Counted from the stretch's first letter, positions 1 through 11,947 are shown. The stretch: DNA of 32,500 nucleotides from Hormiphora californensis (GCA_020137815.1 CM035359.1:2691081-2723580), one strand, 5' to 3'. Numbers and translations: made by a program. Notes: generated by a model not told the origin, from the sequence alone.

Positions 1-400
1 GCCTCAAATATGGCAGCGTGCGTCTGAGTACGTCTATAGTGCTTCTTAAAAAAGCACGTTTTTTATAGACGCGGCGTCTATAAAAAGCGATTTGCGTCTA
101 TAATGCTTCTATCATGCGTCTATATGGGTCTATGTAGCGTTTATGGTGCTGCTATAGTCAGTCTATAATGCGTCTATAGTGCGTCTATAAGGTGATTTTG
201 GGGTGGGTAGTGCGCCTATAATGCGGCTATACTGCGTCGCGTCTATAAAAATGCGTTTATATTGCTGTTATAATGCGTCTATATTGCGTCTATAGTGCTG
301 CTTATGAAATTGCGTCTATATTGCGTGTGTCTATAATGCGTCTATAATGCGTTTATAATGCGTTTATAATGCGTCTATAGTACGTGGGTACTGCGTCTAT
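1..400. repeat. Degenerate GCGTCTATA tandem repeat
   Basis: Variants of TGCGTCTATAATGCG and TGCGTCTATAGTGCG recur every 10-14 bases from the window start to about position 400. Some copies are altered to GCGTTTATA or GCGGCTATA. Spacing is irregular, so this is a decayed simple satellite, not a fixed-period array. It probably continues beyond the left edge. No gene is visible in it. Confidence 0.8.
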
Positions 401-669
401 AGTGCGATGCCCGCAAATGCAAAATTGCCGTAAAACGCCTTTTAATTCCATTATTTCGATATACTGCGAGTTCCGGAGCAAGCTAAAGCAAATATAATAT
501 TTCTTCGAGAATTTTTCGATAGCCGATACCCGAAATATGCACCCATTCGAATTATGCAGTCTACTTTCCACATGTCATATTATTTTGAATCAAGAAAGTT
601 GTGTTAGTAAAACATTTAACAAGATAAAGGAAGATACTATCAAAAACTCGTCAAGTCTGGGCCGGGGAT
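400..669. other. Non-coding stretch, nothing recognised
   Basis: This is AT-rich ordinary-looking sequence between the left repeat and the homopolymer-rich block. A 72-codon minus-strand open frame (353-571) has no recognisable domain, and part of it lies in the repeat, so I do not call a gene. Confidence 0.4.
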
Positions 670-3600
670 TTTAATAAAGACTAATAATGCTTGCAATTGA
701 AAATAAAACGTAAAAATAGGGGGATTTTAAATTAAATGGTGGTGGGTCTTTTAATACCCAAAATACTTTTTGGAGGTTTCGGGCCAGCTGTAAAAGGGGC
801 AGGAAAACCCCCAAAGGGGGTTTAGCCCCACTTTTACAGTTAGTGGGGGAAAGGGGATGAAAAAAGGGGAAAAGGGGGAAGAGGGAAGAGAGAAGAGAAA
901 GAGAGGGGAAGGAAAAAGGAAAAGAAAAGGGGAAAAAAAAGGGGAAAGGGAAAAGAAGAAAGGGGAAAAGAAAGGGGGGAAAAGGGGGGGGGGAAAAAGG
1001 GGGGTTTTTAAAATTTTCCCCCTTTTCCCTTTTAGTGGCAAAGACAGAAAAAAGGTAATCCCCCCCATAAACCAAAATTTTTTAGCGGAAGGGTTTATCC
1101 CCAATTTTAAATTGTTTGGGAAAGACCACCACCCATTAAAAAACCGATTTAAGAAAAAAACCAAATCGAATGACCATTTTACAAAAAAAACTGAAATTGT
1201 AAAAAAATAAAAATTTTTAGGATAAACCTAAAATTTCTGAGAATCGTGGTAAATTTACGGAAAATCTGAAAAACCTAATCCCCCCTTAATCAAAAAGAAA
1301 CCAAATAAAAAAAAAGGCAGTTGTTTCAATTTATTTTCTGCCCCCCAAGGAACAAAAGGAGTTGGGACACAAAGTGCTACCCGTGTTGAAAAAATAATCA
1401 AATTTTAAGGAATTTTGGGAAAAGAATTAAAGGAGGGGCCCTCTTTGTGCGGATGGGGTTTTTCTCTCTTTTCCTCCTCTCCTCTCTCCTTTCTCTCTTT
1501 TTTCCCCGTTTTCTTTTTCCTTTTCCCCTTTCCTTTTTCTTCTTTTGTTTCCCTCCCTTTTTTCCCGGCCCCCCCCCAAAGATCTTTTCCTTTTTTCCCT
1601 TTTTAATGACCCGCATGTACTCATTTTTTCCAGAAAAGGGTTTCAGCTAAAATTTTCCGGGAAAGGGGCCCCTAACTTTTATTCCTTAAAAAGGTTTTTT
1701 GGGGGCTAACAAATGGGGGTAAACTAAAGTTTACAGGGGACGAAAAGACCGTCTCGGGGCCCCCCCATCGGGGTTTTAAATTGGGGAATTTCGGGCATGC
1801 GTTTTTCCCATTTTTATTGAAAAAACGATGGGGGAAAAAGATAAAATGCGGTCAAAATCGATCACGATGAGTTTTAGTGGCCGACGTGTCTGGTCCCCGA
1901 TAAAAGACAAAAGGGAATGGCGGCTGAGCTGCGGTGACCCTTGAGCGAAAGAGAAAGAGCTTTCCAGAAACAGTCTATCTCTCTAGTAGCTCCCCCCCCC
2001 CCCGTTCCCCTCTCTTCTCTCTCTCTCTCCCCTCTCTCTTTTCTCTCTCTCTCTTTTCTCTCTCTCTCTCTCTCCCCCTCTCCCCCCCACGGAAAGGAGA
2101 TCAGTCAGAACAATAGGAGGGAATCGGCCGACAACAAAATGAACACACCCGGAACAGCCCAATACCTCCTGACAGTAGAGAGAGAGAGAGAGACGAGAGA
2201 AGAGAGAGGGAAAGAAAGGGGAAGAGGGGGGAAAGAGAAAAAGAAAGAGAGAAGATATTAAGAAATTTAAAGAGTTTGAGAGATAGAGAAAAAGAGAAGG
2301 GGAGAGAAAGGAAACTAAAGGTTTCCAAGGTTTTTTTTTTTACGTTTTTTTGCCCCACCCCACCCCCCCGAGGGATTTTTCCCATTAGGGGGTGGGTCCT
2401 GGTTCTTTTTTTCCCCGGTGCCCCCCCCCCCCGTGGTTCCGGGTCCCTTTGTTCCCCCCCGGTTACCCCTTTCCCCCCCCACCCCCGCCCCCCCCCCCCC
2501 AATTGGGGTTTTTTTTGTTTTAAACCAAGGGAAAAAAGTTTTTTTCCAGAAAGGGAAGGAAAGGGAATAAATTTTTTTTAAAATTAAGGCTTCCAATAAA
2601 AGGGAGGTTTGGGAAATTAAAACTTTTTGGTTTTTTGCCCTTTTCTTCTTTAAATTGCGACGGACCATTATCTGATTAGGGGGTTTCCCAGTTTTTAAAA
2701 TAAATAAAAATTGCTAAAATAGAATATACCCGGGAAACCGAGGGGGGACAAAAGTAAAAAACCCAAATTAGAACTCTTTTATTTAGGTCATGTTGGTTAC
2801 CGCCATAAAGGAACCAGATTTCCTGTTTGGGGGGCGGTTCCGGGAATAAAATGCTAGATATTTAAGGGGCAGGCGAAAAAAAACCTCTCCCTGCAAAACC
2901 CTCCCAAACAATGATCCATTACTTTCTGAGTAAAAAGGGGTTGTCTTTTAATCTAGAAATTTTTTACTGTCTCCTTCCATCTCTCTTTTCCTTTTTTTCT
3001 CTTTTTTTCTCTCTCCCCCTTTTCTTTTCTTTTTTTCTTTCCCCTTCCTTTTCTTTTTTTCTCTCTGCTTTTTCTTTTTCCCTCCTCTCTCTCTAATCTT
3101 TTTTATCCCCCGGTCATTTAGGTTTTTTTTTTTTTTTGGGGGGGGGGAGCAAAACCCCCCAAAAAAATTTTAAACCACTTTCCCCCTTTGGGATCACGGG
3201 GGAAAAGAGGGGTGGGAGAGGGGAAAAAAGGGATGGATTATAGAAAAAATTGGGGAAAAAAAATATCAGAGAAAAAAAAAGAGAGAGAAAGATGGTGGGA
3301 AGAAGTTTAGAAAAGAACTAATACCTAGAGCATACACGCAGAAAGAAAGAAGGGGGCTATCCTGGGGTACTAATCAGAGTTGTGGAAGCCACAAACCATC
3401 CTAACGCTTGTCACGTGACTGATCACAACTAACCAATCACAGACCCGGAACCAAGGTCACGTGGAGGTCACCAACCAATCAGGGGGGGAAAGGAATGACA
3501 AAACAGTTTTAAACCCCGGGGCCCTACTTTTTTTTTCCCTACAATACCCCCCAAATGAAACAAAGTCATTAAAGGCGGAAAAATTAAACCCCAACCCACA

Positions 3601-5480
3601 TCCCCCTTTTTTATTGTACGCTCTCTCTATCTATCTATCTCTATCTCTCTCTGTCCCTTTTTCTCTCTCACTCTCTTCCTTGTTAAACCTAAAGGGTACT
3701 TTATCTCCAATCCTTTCTTTTACCCCTAATTTTTCTCTCTTCCTCTACTTTCTGACCCTAATATACCACCCATCTCCAGACTGGATTCAGGTTCTAGAAA
3801 ACGGCAAAAGACATAATTCCTTGTGTGGAGGTAGACTAGGCGGGGGTAAATTTTTCCCGCATTTTCCCGGGCGCCTGGGTTCCAAACGCTCGTTTTGGCT
3901 GTCATTTTTTTAATTTCCCTTTTTTTTTTCCTCCCATCCTTCGCTTTGAAGTTTTCCGATGACAAACAAGACAGAAAAACCCCCAAACATAATAAAAAAA
4001 AATTTTCGTATAAAAAATCATTAAGGGCGGCCTAAGTTGTCTAAAGAATTTAGGCTATCCGCTAAGGCGATAAATTGGTGATAAATTGGTTCAGGGTCCC
4101 TAAAAAAAAACTAAACTAAATAGGGGGCCGGGTCCGAACATTAACAGGACACCCAAAGAGGGAGAGAGAGCTAGATGCGAAGAGAGGAGGGAGGAGCAGA
4201 TTGGGACTTGGGGAGGGGGGAAAATTTACAGGGAAACCACATGGAAATTTTAAACCAATGGGAACAATTGTTTTTTTGAATAAGAAACAAAGAGAGATAT
4301 CTGTATCATCTGAAAGGTGTATCACTACTAGAATGAGCAGAATTGTCGATATCAATTGAAGCTTCAACTGGTATCTACAATCCTAAACCATTAATCTATA
4401 AAAGAAGGGTGAATACTGTTTACCTAGGGCCGATACTGGGGGAATACGGCACAATAAAAAAACACAATCATTTAGGTAGAGCATAATGGAGAAGAGGGGT
4501 AAAAGGAAAAAAAGGGGGAAGATGAAAAGGGGGGGGGGGGGGGGGGGGAAGGAAAAAGAATTTGTCGGCATACGCTTTGAAGACCAGCAGATTGATAGGT
4601 AGACAATATCAACCATTCGGCCTCCAAGAACAAAAAGAAATTTTTGCAAAAATTGCCCCCTAACTCTGATCAAAAAGGGGCCCTAATCTGTCTGGAAAAC
4701 AGGACTTTTGTACAAAAAAGCTGTCTGATCATTTCGTCATTGTTAATGGTGTAAGAAAAATGTTTATCTTTTAGTACTGGACGACGGGACATGACAATTA
4801 CCGGGTCAGGGGTTAAATTTTGGGATTTGACAAATTGTGGATTTTTGAAAAAAGGGGAAAACAATCCGTGTGGGAGCAGGAAGAGAGAGATGGTCGAACA
4901 AGACAAGCCGGGTATAACTGTAGAATTTACTGATCTAAAAACTACTTGCCGGCTAACATTTTTCCTTTCAAACTGCAATTTTTTTCCCCCCCCCATCATC
5001 CCCTTTTTTCTTTTTAAAAATTTTTTACTTTTTAACAAAACTTACTTGCAAAAAACTATTGTAAAAACCTTCAACAGTTTCCTCTCTCTTTCCCCACAAA
5101 CGGAAAAGTACGGGGTTCGAGACAGCCCAATAAACCTCACTAAAGTGTTTCATGCTATTCTTTTCTGTCACCTTTTCTCTTTTTCAACCCCTCTCTCTTT
5201 TCCTTTTTCTTTCCTTCTCTCTCTTTCCTCTTTTAATTAAAACTCGCCTCTTTTCCGTCTAAATTTCCCTCTTTTTCCTTTCTCTGGGCTGCTTTTTTTT
5301 AAAAAATCTAAAAAACCTTTTTTCCCGACTTTCCCCGGTTTTAAACTAAATGGCGAATCATTGAATTAAAAATTTAATTAAAGATCTCCCCTGGAAATAA
5401 TAGTAAAACTTTTTTGAATTCGGGTCAGGGAAAATAGGGCCCTGGGAAGACATCCCCCCTTTTGTATAATGGGGTTAAAT
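670..5480. other. Homopolymer-rich CT/GA block, probable low-quality consensus
   Basis: Nearly 5 kb consists of runs of G, C, A or T of 4 to 17 bases and ragged CT or GA tracts (for example 850-1000, 1440-1610, 1980-2095, 2165-2300, 2960-3110 and 4525-4550). Open frames here are low-complexity K/E/R/G or S/L/F/P strings with no family features. Cleaner islands exist, for example 3370-3480 with two CCAATCA boxes and CACGTG motifs. The texture differs from everything right of 8900. This would fit under-polished long-read sequence across CT microsatellites. It could also be genuine decayed simple sequence. No gene can be supported. Confidence 0.6.
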
Positions 5481-5494
5481 AGGATTTATGCCCT

Positions 5495-8117
5495 CTACAC
5501 CCCCCTCCCTCTCTCTTCCCCGTCCTGGATATAACCCCCAATGCCCTCCCATCTCGGTTGTCTGCTGCTCTCCCATCTCGTTGTCTGCTGCACTCCCATC
5601 TCAGATGTCTGCTGCACTCCCATCTCGGTTGTCTGCTGCACTCCCATTCTCGGTTGTCTGCTCACTCCATCTCGTTGTCTGCTGCACTCCCATCTCGGTT
5701 GTCTGCTGCACTCCCATCTCGGTTGTCTGCTGCACTCCCCATCTCGTTGTCTGCTGCACTCCCATCTCGGTTGTCTGCTGCACTCCCATCTCGTTTGTCT
5801 GCTGTACTCCATCTCGGTTGTCTGCTGCACTCCCATCTCTGTTTTCTCTGCACCCCATCTCGATTGTCTCTGCACTCCCATCTCGGTTGTTTGCTGCACT
5901 CCCATCTCGGTTGTTTGCTGCACTCCCATCTCGGTTGTCTGCTGCACTCCCATCTCGTTTGTCTGCTGCACTCCCATCTCGGTTGTCTGCTGCACTCCCA
6001 TTTTCGATTTGTCTGCTGCACTCCCATTCGATTTGTCCTGCTGCACTCCCATCTCGGTTTGTCTGCTGTACTCCCATCTCGGTTGTCTGCTGCACTCCCA
6101 TATCGGTTGTCTGCTGCACTCCTATCTCGGCTGTTTGCTGCACTCCCGCCATCTCGGTTGTCTGCTGCACTCCCATCTCGGATGTCTGCTGCACTCCCAT
6201 CTCGGTTATTACTTCGTCTGCTGCTGCCTTTTCATCGATATCCTTGATAAGTTGTAACAGAACCAACTGTGACTTCATTTCTTTGATGCTGAATGCTATG
6301 TCCCTATCCCGCAATTTAGGCTGACGTGATAGCGGCGACTTGTTACCTCTAACAACAAACAGTTGGTTCCTTTCAACAGTCGAGAGCTCTGGGTGCTTTG
6401 TGGTCTGTGCTCTGAGCTCTCGTTTCATGATGGTCATACCAATTTCCTCTTTCAATGGGTGAACCTTATTCTTGAAAAGATTCGAGATTTTCATCCTTAG
6501 ATACTGCAATCCCTGGATAGGTTTGCTGATGGCATATTTAACGATACACCGATCGTATAGCAGAGGGTTGATGACTGAGTTGATAGGAAGAACGACAGTG
6601 GAGAAGTATATATACCAAGGGGAGGCATCAATCACCTCACCCCAGTGTAAAAATGAAACCATACAGAGAGGGATCCAACAGAAGAAATCAGTAACTATAA
6701 TAGCCGTGACTTTATTTTGCAGTGTTTGTATATTCCTCTTGATCATCCTGTTGTTTTGTGCCACGTTTCTAGCAGACCTCTTGCTTTTGATCGCCAAGCC
6801 AATATAACTTCCAGTAATGAATATGAAGCATAGAAAGTTGATGATATTGATGGCCATTGAGAAGGCCCATTGGGGATCATTTCTCGTGACAAGGTACTTG
6901 AAGATGCACACCCCATCGTTACCATAGAAGCTCAGCACTGCACTTGGAACACCTGGAAATATTGAAAACTGTTAAACAAGTATTGCCTACAAATGAATTT
7001 ATTTTAGTTTCACAAGGTATACGATTTAAATCGGACCCCCATTTGCCGCATTTCTCTGGTTTTTGGACCAGAACAGTTGTTGAGGTCCAATAAACGAGGT
7101 TTTACTTACCTCCATGATCAAAAGTAAACATATTTTTTGTTGCCTCACGGATTTCTTTCCACGTCATCTTTTCTGGGTGTCCTGGGCTCCTTGCGTTGAA
7201 TGTCGCCACATGTCGTGCCTTGTCAATTGGTCCCAAAAATAGTGGTGATTTGTCATAGTAAAGTCCGTTGTTGAAATAATCGTCGAAAATAGGCAAAATG
7301 GGGGACACCGCCACCGCAATGCTAGCCAGAATGGGTGCAAGGATCAACAGGACGATCTTTAAAATCGAGTTTACAGATCGCAACCCTGTTTGAATCATTC
7401 TTGAAGAATTTCTGAGACGGACTAAACTCAGAAGAGTCATTGCAAAAAGTGACATTTGCGAGCCAATGGTACTAACAATACCGAGAACGATGCACCCTTT
7501 GGAGGTTAGCCACTGGAATCTCTTCGCACAGTAGTCCCCTGACATTCGTTGAGTATGATCCTCAACCGATATCCCGATGAGATAGAAGCCAATAAGAATA
7601 TCTCCCATACTAACTAGAAGTATGGTGACCCGATTCATTTAAGGTTTCCAACTTTTTCTTTCTACTGCAGCTCCACGCGGATCGTATAACCGTCACCATG
7701 TTAAAGAGGGTGGCTAGAGTTCCAAATATGTAACAGGAACACCTGACATAGTTGTTGGCTAAGATATTTTTGTTTTTGCTAGGGCATTCCTCTTGGCATT
7801 CATCAGATTAAGGTCACTGCATTCAATTTTCCATTACAACGGGACGATTTGGGAAGTTTGACACCACTGCTTGTGCAATTGAAGAGTGATACAGTTTTTC
7901 CTCGTCAGATCCATCCTTGCAGTAGTCTCTCAAGTTGCACACATCCCTGTACAAGACGCACCTCTTGTTCGCCACAGGGAAGTACCGCTTTCTAGTAAGA
8001 GAGTGATGAGAGGAGCGAAAGAGTGAAAGTGTAAAAAAGCTGCAGTGTTCAAGCCAGAAAATTACCTCACTGTGTTGCCCGAGCAGCTAAAAGAGCTGTC
8101 GTCAATTAGTTTCCGCC
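5495..8117 (-). CDS. LDLa-containing GPCR, relaxin receptor/GRL101-like, frame broken
   Basis: This is a leucine-rich-repeat/LDLa-type rhodopsin-family receptor. Probable exons (minus) are 8066-8117 (tentative), 7110-7991 and about 5495-6952. An LDLa module is split over the first two (FSCSGNTVR, then CNLRDYCKDGSDE). A second follows (FNCTSSG, RCNGK, ECSDL, SDECQEEC). TM1 contains GTLATLFN, and TM2 starts near VSMGDILIGFYL. The TM3 end is SLVRLRN, so DRY is absent. TM6 has DFFCWIPLCMV and TM7 has VVLPINSVINPLLY, both typical of LGR and relaxin receptors. The 7109 donor (GTAAGT) joins the acceptor at 6953 in frame. Reading the protein needs single-base changes near 7890, 7850, 7832 and 7639. 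These are errors or true inactivation. The cytoplasmic tail runs into a 24-bp repeat coding EMGVQQTT. Indels there change frame without creating stops, so the true C-terminus is uncertain. The N-terminal exon(s) and signal peptide were not found. A member of the GRL101 group is my best guess; the ligand is unknown. Confidence 0.75.
5541..6207 (-). repeat. 24-bp minisatellite coding the GPCR tail
   Basis: About 27 copies of a 24-bp unit with plus-strand core CTCGGTTGTCTGCTGCA. Variant units carry CTCAGATGTCTG or CTCGGATGTCTG. On the minus strand it continues the receptor reading frame as repeats of EMGVQQTT. Many units have lost or gained one base (for example around 5655-5680, 5735, 5850-5870, 6000-6060 and 6145). 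No frame of the unit contains a stop codon on either strand. Confidence 0.9.
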
Positions 8118-8134
8118 CTGTGCGTTGATATCTA

Positions 8135-8935
8135 CCTCTTGAAGTGAGCAAACATGAGGGAGATATTGAGAAACGAGGATATACGTGAAAGTGAGAACGT
8201 ACATGAAATCTAGAGAAAAAAAAGAGATACAGAGGGACAGCGAGATACTGAAACGATTTTAGTAAAATAGAGAGAGCTGCACTGTATAGAAAGTTAAGCT
8301 TGTTCTGGATCCCATTAGGTCCACCCCCTTTCACATCTGTACCCCATTAGCCCTAATAATCCATTGTTACTTTTTGCACCTTTTACAAGTTTTACCAACA
8401 AAATGTTTGTAAAGTTGACATCATTGCCGGATATGTCGCTTTTAGGCACACATTCTTTTGCCCGCCAAAATGTTTAGTTTTAGAAGCGGCTGCTGCACCA
8501 CCCCTGTTTTTTGCCTCAAACAAATTAGGGACTGGGCAATTATTTTGCACTCCTGAAGCAACACCTTCTATGTGGCGGTGGTAGGGGGCTTGGTAACATA
8601 TTGTTGTTCAGTTACCCGGGGAAATTAATTAATTTGTCAGCGAAAATATTAATTTGTCGGCGAATTATTTAATTAATCTGTTTTTGGTAACATCGCACTT
8701 TAATTTTGGTTCTGGAAGGGCTACAAAATACAAAGCCATGGGTGCATTAGTTTATTTTCAGAATCGCCACATCTCTATTTCTGATTACACTTTCACATTT
8801 TTGAAATTTCGTCCCATGTTAAAAATGGCCAACATTTGGGGCCTCTTGTATCTGTGGGCATGTTTTGAGACATCGAGTTTGTGTATCATGCATACGCTAA
8901 TCAGTGCTCCACGCATTGCTAGTTAGAGGGATTGG
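8135..8935. other. Spacer, no gene recognised
   Basis: The sequence is ordinary in composition. At 8620-8680 a short motif, TTAATTTGTC followed by GGCGAA or AGCGAA, occurs twice within AT-rich sequence. Open frames of about 90 codons on both strands show no family features. Upstream exons of the minus-strand receptor could lie here, but I could not identify them. Confidence 0.4.
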
Positions 8936-9440
8936 ATGCAGCAGACAACCGAGATGGGAGTGCAGCAGACAACCGAGATGGGAGTGCAGCAGACAACCGA
9001 GATGGGAGTGCAGCAGGCAACCGAGATGGGAGTGCAGCAGACAACCGAGATGGGAGTGCAGCAGACATCTGAGATGGGAGTGCAGCAGACAACCGAGATG
9101 GGAGTGCAGCAGACATCTGAGATGGGAGTGCAGCAGACAACCGAGATGGGAGTGCAGCAGACAACCGAGATGGGAGTGCAGCAGACAACCGAGATGGGAG
9201 TGCAGCAGACAACCGAGATGGGAGTGCAGCAGACATCCGAGATGGGAGTGCAGCAGACAACCGAGATGGGAGTGCAGCAGACAACCGAGATGGGAGTGCA
9301 GCAGACATCCGAGATGGGAGTGCAGCAGACAACCGAGATGGGAGTGCAGCAGACAACCGAGATGGGAGTGCAGCAGACAACCGAGATGGGAGTGCAGTAG
9401 ACAACTGAGATGGGAGTGTAGAAGACAACCGAGATGGGAT
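8936..9440 (+). repeat. Clean 24-bp minisatellite, inverted copy of the GPCR tail repeat
   Basis: About 21 uninterrupted 24-bp units with core TGCAGCAGACAACCGAG, the reverse complement of the 5541-6207 unit. Variants ACATCTGAG and ACATCCGAG are the same ones seen in the receptor tail. Period is constant until the last two units, which carry substitutions. Open frames through it on both strands follow from the stop-free unit and are not evidence of a gene. Confidence 0.95.
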
Positions 9441-10123
9441 TTAAATGTAGACGCGGAAGATCAGCGGTCGAGATTGAAAAATTCTAAATTCTAAATTTTT
9501 TTATAACAGCAATTTGAGTGACGAACTGATGAGATAGTACGACAATCAAGAAGGACTGAGTGAGAGTGGGTGGTATTTGAGAATGTGGCCGGTGGCGTGT
9601 GCTATATTTTTCGCTCAAGTTATTACACTATGTATCATGATATGTTCGCGAAAGAGAGTTGATTATGAAATAGTGTGCTAGCTGTTTCATTTTCAAACAA
9701 TGCAACTCTTCAACGGGTCTATGAGATGTGAACTGTTTATGTCCTGTTTTATTTTTTCTGTATTTTGGCTCGTGGCGAGCAGAAGTGTGAAGCACGTTTT
9801 GGGTTTTTTCATAGCACGAGTGTTTTCTATCTATTGGACTTTTAAACCATCTTTTTAGAGTTTCAGGACTCTATCTCAGTCTGTTATGTTTTCAGTTACC
9901 GATAGTTATGTGGGCCGTTGTTTTTTTCTTTACCATTTTTTTGTGTGCAATATTAAGGATTAGTCGGCAGGTCTATTCAAGTATGTTAACCGTTCAGATC
10001 ATCCTTCAGTGACAGCAACAGTTCTACTGCTCTGTCCCTGTCGGATATGGGCGGAATACAAACATAGTTATTATTATTATTATTATGTAATTTAGAATAT
10101 ATTTGAGTTTGGATATGAGAAAT
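9441..10123. other. AT-rich spacer, possible retroelement 3' tail
   Basis: No gene is recognised. The stretch ends with GGGCGGAATACAAACATAG followed by seven or so ATT repeats (10063-10086). A unique segment closing in a short microsatellite is a common look for non-LTR retroelement 3' ends. Without a coding domain this is only a suggestion. Confidence 0.25.
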
Positions 10124-10235
10124 ATAGGGTAGGCGGGGGTAATTCGGGTCACCTTTTTGATTAAAGTGGTATTCCCTAGGTTGTGGCAGAATGTCTGCAC
10201 ATAAAATCTATTCAATTTATCCAATGTGACACTTG

Positions 10236-11947
10236 TTAACCCTTTGAGGCCCATAGTGATTGGCTGAACGAAATTTTCTAATTTTTCCCAGATATACCCA
10301 GCATGATACTCTAAGATTAGGGGAAAGATAGTTTTTCAAATCGGTTCATTACTTTTTCAGATACAGCATGGGTCATATATGACCCTCTGGGTCGTTTGGG
10401 AAGTTAAGAATTTCAAGCGGCCTAGGGGTCCTCCATATGCTTTCCAAGCCATAAAATCTGGTTAGTCAGTGCCCTAGAGATGAAACGAGTTGACAGGAAC
10501 CGTTACATGATCTGAATTGACTAATTTCTCTAATTAGGGGTAGGTTTCAGGTTATATGACACTCTGGGTTGTTCATTGCACATCACCTCACATGTGTTAT
10601 TCAGGCTTTGGACGCTGTTTATGATCAAATAAGATGCCAAACCCGCAGTAAATCATCACATTAGTGGGGGTAGAGCATTAAGTTAAGTCCCTATCTCGAC
10701 CCCTTATCGAGATAATTAGGTAATTATGTCATTATCATCATGTGCATACCTCCAGATTTGGGAAACGTTTTGGGGCAAATGAGGGTACTAAAACGTGTAG
10801 AATCATCGCATTAGTGGGGGTAGAGCACAAAATTGAGTCCCTATTCCTACTTCTAACTGATATAATTGGATAATTGTATAATTGAAGGTTGTGCAACTAC
10901 CATGCTTCACCGAAGCGCAAGGTAGGATCATCCCTACAGCCTAATAACCCTCATACTTGACCCAAACCTATTTTAAAGTAATAGGAACTTCACCGTTAGG
11001 ATACAACCTGATGCAGAAGTGATGTATGATCAGGACCAGCCTGAACCGTGCGCTTCCGTGAAGCATGGTAGTTGCACAACCTTCAATTACCTAATTATCC
11101 AATTATATCAGTTAGAAGTAGGAATATAGGGACTTAATTTTGTGCTCTACCCCCACTAATGCGATGATTCTACACGTTTTAGTGCCCTCATTTGCCCCAA
11201 AACTTCTCCCAAAACTGGAGGTATGCGCATGAAGATAATGACATAATTACCCAATTATCTCGATAAGTGGTCGAGATAGGGACTTAATTTGATGCTCTAC
11301 CCCCACTAATGTGATGAATTACTGCGGGTTTAGCATCTTGTTTGATCATAAACGGCGTTTAAAGACTGAATTTAACATGATAGGTAGTTTTCCGTGAACG
11401 ACCCAGAGGGTCATATATGACCCTAAACCTAGACTAAATCGTAGAAATCGGTCAATACGGTTCATGAAACGGTTCCTGTGGACTTGTATAATCATTAGGG
11501 CACTGACTAACCAGTTTTTGAGACTCTGAAAGCATACGGAGGACTCCCAGGCCGTTTGAAATTCTTAACTTCCCAAACGACCCAGAGGGTCATATATGAC
11601 CCGAAACCAAAAATTGAGTTTTCTCAGTCAAAAATGAATATTTTTTGATGCCGTTTGTTCTAGCAGCTCCATTTAATCTACTAGTATATTATTCTAGAAG
11701 GAAATTAGTTTAGGATAATTCATCAGGAAATGAGACCTAATTAGAAAAAATGACCGAAGTGGGGTTCATTTAGTCCTAATTAGGAACTTCCTCATACAAG
11801 TTGGCATGAAAATGTCCCGATTTTTAGATAGAGAATCGTTCAAGCTACCACCTGGCATTTTATTTTAGGCCAAAACTTTATCAGGCTTGTCGCTAGGAAG
11901 CCTCAAACTTTTGGACATATATGACCCTCTGGGCCTCAAAGGGTTAA
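10236..11947. mobile_element. piggyBac-like non-autonomous foldback element
   Basis: CCCTTTGAGGCCCA starts at 10240 and its exact inverted copy ends at 11943. Both are flanked directly by TTAA (10236-10239 and 11944-11947), the target duplication specific to piggyBac-type transposition. The 1704-bp interior is a long imperfect palindrome. GGGTCATATATGACCC-type motifs and the segment around 10380-10450 pair with 11535-11600. The segment 10670-10920 pairs with 11040-11290. No open reading frame for a transposase is present. Confidence 0.85.

Noticed and set aside
857-2668. Lysine/glutamate-rich and proline/phenylalanine-rich open frames
   Set aside because: Low-complexity translations of homopolymer and GA/CT tracts, with no family features.
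8904-9494. Long plus-strand open frame of repeated EMGVQQTT or RWECSRQP
   Set aside because: The unit is stop-free in all frames, so openness carries no information. No splice sites or start context support a gene.
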